Of a stretch of 64,000 bases of DNA, positions 46,255 through 54,110 are shown in pieces. Location of the stretch: NCBI RefSeq assembly GCF_900105165.1, contig NZ_LT629740.1, positions 2,232,001-2,296,000 on the forward strand. Direction: 5' to 3'. The stretch is from Mucilaginibacter mallensis (GTDB lineage Bacteria; Bacteroidota; Bacteroidia; Sphingobacteriales; Sphingobacteriaceae). The notes beneath the pieces were generated by a model. It was not told where the DNA came from and searched no databases. It worked only from the letters and a program-made list of their open reading frames with translations. Made by a program: the position numbers and the translations under genes. The number at the start of each line of letters is the position of its first letter. Position 1 is the first letter of the stretch.

Positions 46255-47397
46255 ATGATGAAAAGGATTTATTTATATTTTTTTGCAACCTGTTGCTTTA
46301 CTGTTGCACGAGCACAAAACTTAACAGCTAAACGATCTCCGGGCAACACGGAGGTTACGATAGGCGCAAATGTGGTACACCCGCTTAATTGGAGCCTGGC
46401 AGAACAGAACGCTACCCTTAGTGAGCTAAGATCCGCCGGTGTCAGCGTTATCCGTATTGGTTTCTTTGCCCCCGACGCGGACAAGGGCATAGCATTTATA
46501 AAGCGTGCTTATGCTCAGAACATCAGGGTTCTGCTCATCATTCACTCTCAATATGCACCAAACGCGCCCATACGGCCTTACCAACCAAAGGAATTTCCGG
46601 GTATGTGGCAGGGACCACCGCTATCTTATGCAGACACTGAACTTTCCAGGCTGTATTTTCAGCAGTTGATGGATAAGCTGGATACTAATGGCATTGTACT
46701 GGCCGGATTGGAACTGGAGAACGAAATTAACCATCCCGGATTCAATGCGGAATTTCCATTGCCCGGTGAAGGCAAAAACTTTAGTTTGGATGACCTTTAT
46801 CACGATCCTGAAGGACAGCAAATTGCTAAAGGCTACCTTAAATATCTAAAAGTGCTGACGGTATTAAAGCAAATACGTGATCATTCAAAACTCAATCAGT
46901 ATACGCCGCTCTTATCAGCAGGCCTATCGGATACCGGCCCAGAAGGACCCTGGCCACAGCCGAAGAAGTATGACGCAGTTAGTATTAGTGCAACAATCCG
47001 GTTTCTTCGTGCCAATGGTTTGGATTCATTGGTAGATGCCTATGGAATTCATGTTTATCCCTGGGCGGATGGCCCTGGAGATAAGGCTGCCGCAGTGCAT
47101 CGTTTAAGACGCTTAATGCAAACCGCCCTCCCTGAATGTCATCCGATAGGTTCTACTACAGGTAAACCCTGCTGGATTACGGAATGGGGATTTGCAAATG
47201 ACGCCACAGCCTGTCCATCGGATGAAAAAGCGCGCAGCCTTTTGGTGCAGGAAATGATGGATGATTTTCGCCCGCTAATGCAGGAAAAGCGTTTGTTAGG
47301 ACTTATCTATTATTCCTGGACGGGCGACCGTGTTTGGGATGTTTACCGCTGCGGCGCATTAACGGAGAGTGGGAAAATTGCATTGCAGCCTTTCTAA
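46255..47397 (+). CDS. clan GH-A-like glycoside hydrolase, paralogue 4
   Basis: The 380-residue paralogue starts at ATG 46255 (second ATG at 46258), 19 bases after the previous stop. It has LELENEINH, where Glu replaces the Gly before the catalytic Asn-Glu, and CWITEWGFAN. The loop PNAPIRPYQPKEFPGMW and the cysteines (PEC, ACPS, YRCG) are present. It is otherwise very close to paralogue 2. The Gly to Glu change near the active site could alter specificity. Confidence 0.82.
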   Translation: MMKRIYLYFFATCCFTVARAQNLTAKRSPGNTEVTIGANVVHPLNWSLAEQNATLSELRSAGVSVIRIGFFAPDADKGIAFIKRAYAQNIRVLLIIHSQYAPNAPIRPYQPKEFPGMWQGPPLSYADTELSRLYFQQLMDKLDTNGIVLAGLELENEINHPGFNAEFPLPGEGKNFSLDDLYHDPEGQQIAKGYLKYLKVLTVLKQIRDHSKLNQYTPLLSAGLSDTGPEGPWPQPKKYDAVSISATIRFLRANGLDSLVDAYGIHVYPWADGPGDKAAAVHRLRRLMQTALPECHPIGSTTGKPCWITEWGFANDATACPSDEKARSLLVQEMMDDFRPLMQEKRLLGLIYYSWTGDRVWDVYRCGALTESGKIALQPF

Positions 47398-47433
47398 AGG
47401 CTATAAAACAGATTAATATTAAAATAAACCGAT

Positions 47434-48567
47434 ATGAAAAAAGGTCTTTGTTTAATCATGATGTTGATATTGTCTTTTGTCCTTGTAAAAGCACAAAATA
47501 ATAAGGTCATAATAGGGGTAAATTTAGTAAACGTGCCTCAAAATCTTACCGTTGCTGAACAAGAGTCTATTTTAACAGCGATGCAAAATGCCGGGGTCAA
47601 AGTGATCCGTGCCGGAGATGTTGTCAACGATAAAGGCATCAAATTCATACAGCGCGTGTATGCCCACGGGATAAAAATAGAAATGATCGTAGATATGGCG
47701 TATGCGCCGGGTACGCCATGGCCTTCTGCCCCAAAAGGATTTAACGGTTTGTGGCGGGCACCGCCGCTTTCTAAAGCTGATCCGGATAGCTGTGCAGGTT
47801 ATTTTAAACGGCTTATAGATAAGCTTGAAGCTAAAGGGATTGTACTGGCAGGTCTCGAACTGGGTAACGAGTTGAACTGGGCAGGCTTTAACGCTGATTT
47901 TCCCTTGCCCGGAGAGGGAAGAGTTCTGGGATTGAATGATTTAACCAGCGATCCGGAGGGCATACTATTTGCTAAAGGCCTGCTGCAATACCTGAAGGTA
48001 CTGACTGTACTGAAAAATGTGCGCGATCAATCCAAACTCAACCGGAATACACCGATCATCACCGCCGGATTAGCCGACCTGAGCGGCGGCACATGGACGC
48101 AGCATGAAAAGGCTGATGCGGTTAGTATTGACGCCACACTCAACTTTTTGCGCGATCATGGTTTGGATAAGCTGGTGGATGGGTACGGCATTCATTGCTA
48201 TCCTACCGGAACCGGGCCGGGAACAGCGGTCGGCGCTAAAGCCAGGTATACCCATTTGATCCAAAACGGCCTTGATGAATGCCAGCCGCCAGGTAGTAAA
48301 AACGGGAAACCATGCTGGTTTACCGAGTGGGGATTTGCCGTCAATACCGATGCCTGCCCGGTAATTGATACCGCGCGTGTTCAATTGGTGAACGAGATGC
48401 GCGGCTATTTTGGTCAGCTCGCAAAGCAGCAAAGGCTAGGTGGTTTATTATTTTATAACTGGCAGGGCAATATTCACGCGGTTAAGGAAGATCGTGCCAG
48501 TGCCTTTCGCTGCGGTAGCTTAACAGAAAGCGGAAGGATCGCCATAGCAAATAATTTAAATCAATAA
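47434..48567 (+). CDS. clan GH-A-like glycoside hydrolase, paralogue 5
   Basis: The 377-residue paralogue has the signal MKKGLCLIMMLILSFVLVKAQ, LELGNELNW, and CWFTEWGFAV, with Phe before the Thr-Glu-Trp-Gly motif. It has extra cysteines (PDSCAG, IHCYP) not shared by all copies. It follows paralogue 4 by 36 bases and precedes the GH16 gene by 12. Confidence 0.82.
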   Translation: MKKGLCLIMMLILSFVLVKAQNNKVIIGVNLVNVPQNLTVAEQESILTAMQNAGVKVIRAGDVVNDKGIKFIQRVYAHGIKIEMIVDMAYAPGTPWPSAPKGFNGLWRAPPLSKADPDSCAGYFKRLIDKLEAKGIVLAGLELGNELNWAGFNADFPLPGEGRVLGLNDLTSDPEGILFAKGLLQYLKVLTVLKNVRDQSKLNRNTPIITAGLADLSGGTWTQHEKADAVSIDATLNFLRDHGLDKLVDGYGIHCYPTGTGPGTAVGAKARYTHLIQNGLDECQPPGSKNGKPCWFTEWGFAVNTDACPVIDTARVQLVNEMRGYFGQLAKQQRLGGLLFYNWQGNIHAVKEDRASAFRCGSLTESGRIAIANNLNQ

Positions 48568-48579
48568 AAAGTTAACGAC

Positions 48580-49419
48580 ATGAAAAAAAGATTTTATTTA
48601 TTTCTTACCGCCATTTCGCTTTTAACGGCTGCACAGGCGCAAAATACAGCCACAAAAGCAGTTACTTTACTTGGGCCGCCAACCTGGGGTAACCCCAATC
48701 AACCCTGGGGAACCCGTAGGCCTGTAACCGCCGCGGACCGGGCTTTGATCGCTAGCTATCGCTCAGGACATAAGCAACCCGTGATATTAACCAACTTCAC
48801 CAGCCAGGATGAACTCGAATCGCAGTGGGTATTACAATCAGACGATAGAACGGATCTAAAATCTTGCCGGCTGCCTGAGAACATCGTGGCAACCGACTCC
48901 GGTTTACAGTTACAGACACTGCCTGCTACCAAATGCCACGCCAAATGGTCCACAGGGTCGATGATCAGCAAGGCTAAACAAAAATATGGGTTTTTCGAAG
49001 CGACTATAAAGGCAGCGGATATCAGCGGGATAAATAATGCCTTTTGGCTCGTTAGTGAAGACAAGTTTGAAATTGATATTGCGGAAGTTCATTATCCGAA
49101 TATCTTACGTATTACGCTTCATAACAATAACAACTGGGATAAGGAGAAGGATGACAAACAACATGCTGTCGGTTTTAACAGTAAATTTAGCGGCAACCTC
49201 TCCGATGAATTTCATGACTATGGTGTGTTGTGGACGCCGGAAGAGATCATCTTCGAGGTAGATGGTCAGCCGGTTGCTGCCATTACAACAAATGGGGCTA
49301 TCACCAAAGCTGCTGATATACGTTTTTCGACTGCAGTTATGGAATATGCTGGTAAGATCCCCGATAATCCGGCCGGGCACCATATGTATGTCAAATCATT
49401 ACGTGTATATCCATTATGA
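48580..49419 (+). CDS. GH16-like glycoside hydrolase (beta-glucanase type)
   Basis: The 279-residue protein has a signal peptide, a 40-residue conserved leader module (LGPPTWG...RRPVTAADRA), and a concanavalin-like GH16 domain. The GH16 catalytic motif ExDxxE is intact: Glu164, Asp166 and Glu169 in FEIDIAEV. The segment KYGFFEATIKAA and EFHDYGVLWTPEEIIFEVDG are typical of the family. GH16 enzymes cut beta-1,3- and beta-1,3/1,4-glucans, agars and carrageenans. Its stop overlaps the ATG of the next gene. Confidence 0.9.
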   Translation: MKKRFYLFLTAISLLTAAQAQNTATKAVTLLGPPTWGNPNQPWGTRRPVTAADRALIASYRSGHKQPVILTNFTSQDELESQWVLQSDDRTDLKSCRLPENIVATDSGLQLQTLPATKCHAKWSTGSMISKAKQKYGFFEATIKAADISGINNAFWLVSEDKFEIDIAEVHYPNILRITLHNNNNWDKEKDDKQHAVGFNSKFSGNLSDEFHDYGVLWTPEEIIFEVDGQPVAAITTNGAITKAADIRFSTAVMEYAGKIPDNPAGHHMYVKSLRVYPL

Positions 49420-51272
49420 AAAAGTTGCTTTTAATACTTTTGAACATTTGTTTATTTACCGGTTTACAGGCGCAGGAACCTCAACCAGTAATTAAGCCTG
49501 TCACGCCCCTTGGCCCGGCCACCTGGGGATATCCGGATCAGCCGTTTGGCAGGCGACGACCCGTTACAGCTGCTGATAAAGCCGCAATTGCAAGTTATCG
49601 CCAGGGCAGAACTGTGCCGGTCTTTTCAGAAAACTTCAGCGATACTGCTAAGTTCGCAGCTGATTGGACCATCAAATCCGACGATCTGGCCGCCCTGAAA
49701 TCATGCCGTACACCTGCCAGCGTGATAGTAAATGCGGATGGGCTTACCTTGAAGACCCTGCCAGTAACAGGGCATAAGGCAGCCTGGTCAACCGGTTCCA
49801 TCTGGAGCAATTTCCGCCAGAAATATGGCTTCTTTGAGTGCCGGATGAAGATTGCGCCGGGTTCGGGTTTAAACAATGCGATCTGGCTAACCACTGATGA
49901 TTCCTTTGAGATTGATATTACAGAAGCAAAATACCCCAACTACTCGCATATGACTTTGCATAAATGGAAGCCGGTACATCAATCGGTAGGTTTTATGCAG
50001 AAATTTACTGATGATCTTTCTGTAGGATACCATGATTACGGACTACTTTGGACACCCGAATCTTTGATATATTCAGTTGATGGTGAGCCTGTAGCAGCGT
50101 TGGATATTTCGGATTCCATTAAGGGGACAGCCGGGGTCATCCTCTCCACTGCATTGGCTGATTTTGCGGGTAAAGTTCCGGCCAATCCATTGGGATTGGA
50201 TATGAAAGTAAAATGGGTGCATGTATTCGCCCCGATACGACCTGATACCGTCGCCGATACATTAGAAACAGGAATTGATTACTCGGGATTGTCCTCGCAG
50301 AACGAATCAATACAGGAAAAGATACTGGGTGATATTCAAAACCTTCATGCGGCGTGGTTTCGGGATGGCCCCACCAGCGGATCGGCTCAAGGGGTAGCCA
50401 ACTTTGTCGGACTTGTTAAAACAGCTAAACAGTATAAACTAAAAGTGTTGGTAAATATCGTTCAGATGGATGAGGATTATGATCATCCGGAAACTTTGCC
50501 AAATTGGCGAATAGGCAATAGAGTTGGCTGGAAAGAAAAAAAACTAAGCCAGATCAACCTGGTTAAATTTGCTGCACGTTTGCGTAATTTATTTGATGCG
50601 CTTAAAGCGGCTAACCTCACCGTTGACGCTGTAGAGTTTGGAAATGAAGATGATACCTATGCTTATGATGCCGATGTGCCGAACGGCCACGCAGCTTCGC
50701 CGGAAGAGTTAAAAACCTGGTTACGCGGCTACGGTCAATTTCTGAAAACCGGGGCCATGGTGCTTCATGATCCGCGCTACTTCCCCCAGGCAAAGATCAT
50801 TACTTTTGGGATGGCCCACGTTATTAATGCATGGGATAACCCACCGCATCACCTTGAGCAACCTGCCAGCGTTGTAGCATTGCTACGTAATGTTGATGGA
50901 TATAATTATCTGGATAATTCCAGTTATCATGTAGATGGTTACGGTTCGCATATCTATGCTTCAAATGATATAAATACATGGGTTACCCATATCATGGATG
51001 AAGATGCTACGGCTCTCGGGCATGATAAGCCTTTCTGGATAACAGAATGGGGGTTTACAGATCCTAAAGCATTTCCTAACAAGAAGGGGCAGACCCTGAG
51101 CCAGTGCATGGAAGAGTTTTTGAACACATTCGGCGTTCTTCATCAAAAAGTCCTGATGGGGCCGGTTCTATTCTATACATATAAAGATTGGCTTGCAGAT
51201 TCGGCAGGTAAATTATTGCCGCTTGCTGCTGAACTTTCAAACTATCATATACCAGGCGAAGGCAACAAGTAG
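49416..51272 (+). CDS. GH16 / GH-A-like bimodular glycoside hydrolase
   Basis: The 618-residue protein overlaps the previous gene as ATGA, so translation is coupled. A signal peptide ends near residue 20. The same leader module (PLGPATWGYP...RRRPVTAAD) is followed by a GH16 domain (about 65-275) with the motif Glu165, Asp167, Glu170 in FEIDITEA. A GH-A-type barrel follows (about 290-615) with Glu411 in VEFGNEDD and Glu544 in WITEWGFT. The fused barrel is divergent from the tandem array and lacks its conserved cysteines. The fusion suggests stepwise attack on one mixed polysaccharide. Confidence 0.87.
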   Translation: MKKLLLILLNICLFTGLQAQEPQPVIKPVTPLGPATWGYPDQPFGRRRPVTAADKAAIASYRQGRTVPVFSENFSDTAKFAADWTIKSDDLAALKSCRTPASVIVNADGLTLKTLPVTGHKAAWSTGSIWSNFRQKYGFFECRMKIAPGSGLNNAIWLTTDDSFEIDITEAKYPNYSHMTLHKWKPVHQSVGFMQKFTDDLSVGYHDYGLLWTPESLIYSVDGEPVAALDISDSIKGTAGVILSTALADFAGKVPANPLGLDMKVKWVHVFAPIRPDTVADTLETGIDYSGLSSQNESIQEKILGDIQNLHAAWFRDGPTSGSAQGVANFVGLVKTAKQYKLKVLVNIVQMDEDYDHPETLPNWRIGNRVGWKEKKLSQINLVKFAARLRNLFDALKAANLTVDAVEFGNEDDTYAYDADVPNGHAASPEELKTWLRGYGQFLKTGAMVLHDPRYFPQAKIITFGMAHVINAWDNPPHHLEQPASVVALLRNVDGYNYLDNSSYHVDGYGSHIYASNDINTWVTHIMDEDATALGHDKPFWITEWGFTDPKAFPNKKGQTLSQCMEEFLNTFGVLHQKVLMGPVLFYTYKDWLADSAGKLLPLAAELSNYHIPGEGNK

Positions 51273-51443
51273 TATAATTTGCGATTTCTCATCATTTCAT
51301 CATTATTGTTTATATAAGCCAATGGAATTTTCGCTTTGCTTCTGATTGGGAATAGCTTTTACTCTGAAAAAGTTTTCAAATATCTGTAAATCAGTATCTT
51401 TAATTTAGATATATTAGTACTGTTATAAAAATAAAGTTTCAGG

Positions 51444-51671
51444 ATGTTTAATAAAGCAGCGTTCAATGAAAAGGTCAAGATCTGGCTCAATGAACAAATC
51501 AGGAAAAGCGTTGTAAAAGAAGTTACAGAGTGTTACGACCTGATGGACAAGGATAGCACAAATCACCGGAACATTTTTCGGATCTGTAAAAAACAGTTAA
51601 ATGCGGTGCGGTCAAAAATCGTTTTGAGTTACGTAAAAGTACTTGAACTGGTGGTATTGGTTTATAAATGA
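51444..51671 (+). CDS. small protein of unknown function (75 aa)
   Basis: The 75-residue product is lysine- and glutamate-rich, with helix-forming segments (KVKIWLNEQIRKSVVKEVTE and VRSKIVLSYVKVLELVVLVY). No motif is recognised. A hairpin resembling a terminator (51696-51728) follows its stop. It is 171 bases past the GH operon and may be an accessory gene or a chance frame. Confidence 0.4.
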   Translation: MFNKAAFNEKVKIWLNEQIRKSVVKEVTECYDLMDKDSTNHRNIFRICKKQLNAVRSKIVLSYVKVLELVVLVYK

Positions 51672-51695
51672 TCAGTTAAGCTGAACTAAAAGATC

Positions 51696-51728
51696 GCTCC
51701 CGCGCGTTTTTTGCGTTTTCGCAGGAGC
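51696..51728 (+). terminator. possible terminator hairpin
   Basis: GCTCC-C-GCG (from 51696) pairs with CGC-A-GGAGC (to 51728) across a T-rich loop, and a short T-rich tail follows. It lies between the convergent stops of 51671 and 51738. Confidence 0.5.
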
Positions 51729-51737
51729 CGCTTCTTT

Positions 51738-53006
51738 TCAATTCCGGAATAGATAGCCGCTATAAGCCAGGCCTTTGGCTACACTTTGAAAATTGTCTGC
51801 GGAATTCAGGTTAACATGGGGAAACCTGCTTTGAAAGAGCTTTTGAATGCTGCCTACCATGGAGGTGCCGCCGGTTAGAAAAAGGCTGTCGATGTTTTCT
51901 GGTCGGATCCCGTTTTGGCGCATAAATTCCTCCAGGTAGTCCGCGATCCGCGCTACGTCCTTCGCGATGAGCTGCTCATAGGCCGGCAAGGTTATTTCCT
52001 CATCAATGGAGATGCCCATTTGGTCATAGCCGAATAGAGCCTTATCTTTAGCGGACAGCGCGATTTTTGTTTGCTCGATCGCCTGGAATACCGAATAGCC
52101 TAAATTGTTTTCGATAAGGGTGACCAGGTTTTTAAACCGCGGGTCCCGGCCGGAAAAATAATAGTAATCATCTATGTCTTTTTTGATGCGCGGCCCGTTA
52201 AAGAAATTCATTTGCTCCCAGGAACAGATATTAACAAAAAGGGACTTGGGTACAGTTAATATTTTGCCAGGTGTGGCTTCATATTGGGTGTATTTGCCGA
52301 AATAGGGTGTGCCTTTTTCCCACATAAAGGCGGAGTCAAAGCTATCCCCGCCAATATAAATGCCGCCGCTGGCCATCATGTCGTTCTTGCGGTCCTGGTT
52401 GCCCACTTTTTCAGGGTCAAGCACCAAATACGTAAAATCGGTTGTGCCACCGCCAAGGTCAGCTACCAGCACATTTTCCTTTTTTGCCAGTGTTTGCTCA
52501 TAGGCAAATGCGGCCCCAATCGGTTCAAACTGGAAACGGACTTCATCGAAACCCGCCAGTGCTGCCGCTTTGCTTAAACGGGTTTGTGCCAGGGTGTCTT
52601 TCTGCACATCATCGTCGTCAAAAAAAACCGGTCTGCCGATCACTGCTTTGCGACAATCCTGTCCGGTGACCTGATCGGCACGCGCTTTCAATTCCTTTAG
52701 AATAATGGCCACCAGGTCGGCAGCGTTATACCGCTTATTTTGGATACGGGTCTCGGTGAAGCTGCTTTTTGACAATATCTGCTTGACAGATTTGATGAAA
52801 CGCCCCCTCATGCCATCCGCCAGGTAGGCCGTAATGGCAGTTTCACCCGCGACATAGTTTGGTGTACTTCCCGGGCCGGCTTGCTGGTAGAAATAAATGA
52901 GCGAGGGGATCATTACGGTGCTGTGCAGCGCACCGGCTTCTTCATCATAGATAGCCAGTACCGAGTTGGTCGTTCCAAAATCAATGCCGTATAAAAATTG
53001 CTTCAT
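51738..53006 (-). CDS. YegD-like Hsp70 family protein
   Basis: The ATG at 53004-53006 gives a 422-residue protein; a longer frame to 53189 lacks sense. It has the actin/Hsp70 ATPase motifs: YGIDFGTTNS (phosphate 1), ADLGGGTTDFT (phosphate 2) and FLTGGTSMVGS (adenosine). The protein ends near the end of the nucleotide-binding domain, without the Hsp70 peptide-binding domain. This matches YegD-type short Hsp70s. Its partner and client are unknown. Confidence 0.9.
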   Translation of the reverse strand: MKQFLYGIDFGTTNSVLAIYDEEAGALHSTVMIPSLIYFYQQAGPGSTPNYVAGETAITAYLADGMRGRFIKSVKQILSKSSFTETRIQNKRYNAADLVAIILKELKARADQVTGQDCRKAVIGRPVFFDDDDVQKDTLAQTRLSKAAALAGFDEVRFQFEPIGAAFAYEQTLAKKENVLVADLGGGTTDFTYLVLDPEKVGNQDRKNDMMASGGIYIGGDSFDSAFMWEKGTPYFGKYTQYEATPGKILTVPKSLFVNICSWEQMNFFNGPRIKKDIDDYYYFSGRDPRFKNLVTLIENNLGYSVFQAIEQTKIALSAKDKALFGYDQMGISIDEEITLPAYEQLIAKDVARIADYLEEFMRQNGIRPENIDSLFLTGGTSMVGSIQKLFQSRFPHVNLNSADNFQSVAKGLAYSGYLFRN

Positions 53007-53076
53007 GCCGGGAATGTTCAAACTATAAAATTTGAAGGGCGGCGAAGGTATAAAAAAAATGGTTAAAGGGAAAATG

Positions 53077-53322
53077 TTATTCCTCGTAATTTTCGATCGT
53101 GTCAGTGGAGCGCATTGCTGCCTTGTCTGGATTCCTGCCCGCATCACGGAGTGCACGCCTTTGGTGCAGCAGGTCCCAATATTGGTCAAGCTCGGATTTT
53201 ATTTGGTGCAATTCCTTAATGTCCTCGTCTGTCAGGTTTTCTTTTCCGTATAAATATTCTTCCTTTTCGGTAAGTTTCTTGATATGTGACATTACGGTGT
53301 TATCTTGTGTTTGGTCAGCCAT
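53077..53322 (-). CDS. DUF2630 family protein
   Basis: The 81-residue protein has the DUF2630 pattern: an N-terminal helix with HIKKLTEKEEYLYGKENL, then IKSELDQYWDLLHQRRALRD and AGRNPDKAAMR. It forms a short antiparallel coiled coil. No function is established for the family. It lies 70 bases before the Hsp70-like gene on the same strand. Confidence 0.88.
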   Translation of the reverse strand: MADQTQDNTVMSHIKKLTEKEEYLYGKENLTDEDIKELHQIKSELDQYWDLLHQRRALRDAGRNPDKAAMRSTDTIENYEE

Positions 53323-53405
53323 GGCGATAAAATGTAATTTGTTTAATTATGAAATGCAAGTTACTTATATTAAACTGATAATGTAATTCATGTTATATTA
53401 TTGCT

Positions 53406-54110
53406 TTAGCCATGGGCTTTGACCAGTAGCGGACCCAATATTTCCCATACGTTCCCGGCAACAATTTTGGCGCCGGCCGCTGTGGGGTGTATGCCGTCTT
53501 TCTGGTTTAAGGAGGGGACACCACCTACGCCTTGTAAGAGGAAGGGGACAAGCTCCATTTTATTTTTTTTAGCGATACGTGGAAATATGGCTTTAAAGTC
53601 CGAGGCATAAGCGCTGCCCATGTTGGGCGGCACCTGCATGCCCAGTAATACGAGTTTGGCCTGGGGGTATTTTGCCTTAACTTTGTCAACGATGGTCTGT
53701 AAGTTATCGGCTGTTTCCTTGATGGGAATGCCGCGCAGGCCGTCATTTGCGCCCAGTTCCAGCACAAACACCGCTACCGGCTGCTTTAATACCCAATCAA
53801 TACGGCTTTTTCCGCCGGCGGTGGTTTCGCCACTGACGCCGGCGTTAACTACGCTGTAGGGTAGTTTGGTACTGTCAATTTTTGTTTGAATGACACCCGG
53901 AAAAGCAGCGGAGGGGTCATCCAGTCCATAACCCGCCGTTAAACTGTCACCAAAGAAAAGAATGTTTTTTGTGCTGCTGTTTGCGGCAGGCTGTTTTTCA
54001 GTAGTTGCCGTGTCCTGATTACCGGAACTTGTTTTTTGCCCGCAGCCGGCCATGATTAACAGGGCCAATAATAAACCAGGGATCTCATGGGTATGAGCTG
54101 ACTTAAGCAT
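53406..54110 (-). CDS. TesA-like SGNH lipase/arylesterase (lipoprotein)
   Basis: The 234-residue protein has a lipoprotein signal with LIMAGC near residue 23. The SGNH hydrolase blocks are visible: FFGDSLTAGYG (nucleophile Ser), GVSGETTAGG, ELGANDGLRG (Asn), and DGIHPTAAG (Asp/His). This is the TesA/arylesterase family, which hydrolyses acyl esters and acyl-CoA. It overlaps the upstream permease gene by eight bases, forming a TesA/YbbA/YbbP-type operon. In E. coli tesA and ybbA-ybbP are divergent; here they are co-transcribed. Confidence 0.93.
   Translation of the reverse strand: MLKSAHTHEIPGLLLALLIMAGCGQKTSSGNQDTATTEKQPAANSSTKNILFFGDSLTAGYGLDDPSAAFPGVIQTKIDSTKLPYSVVNAGVSGETTAGGKSRIDWVLKQPVAVFVLELGANDGLRGIPIKETADNLQTIVDKVKAKYPQAKLVLLGMQVPPNMGSAYASDFKAIFPRIAKKNKMELVPFLLQGVGGVPSLNQKDGIHPTAAGAKIVAGNVWEILGPLLVKAHG

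Noticed and set aside
39172..51272. A second tRNA-bounded island covering the hydrolase cluster
   Set aside because: No second copy of the tRNA 3' end was found by eye on the right side, and there is no second integrase. Only arm-like repeats near attR hint at it, so it is kept as a question.
41200..51272. Classical polysaccharide utilisation locus
   Set aside because: No SusC-like porin, SusD-like lipoprotein, hybrid two-component sensor or ECF sigma/anti-sigma pair is present in this stretch.
53007..53189. N-terminal extension of the Hsp70-like gene
   Set aside because: The extra 61 residues are low-quality sequence, and the conserved YGIDFGTTNS motif begins six residues after the internal ATG at 53006.
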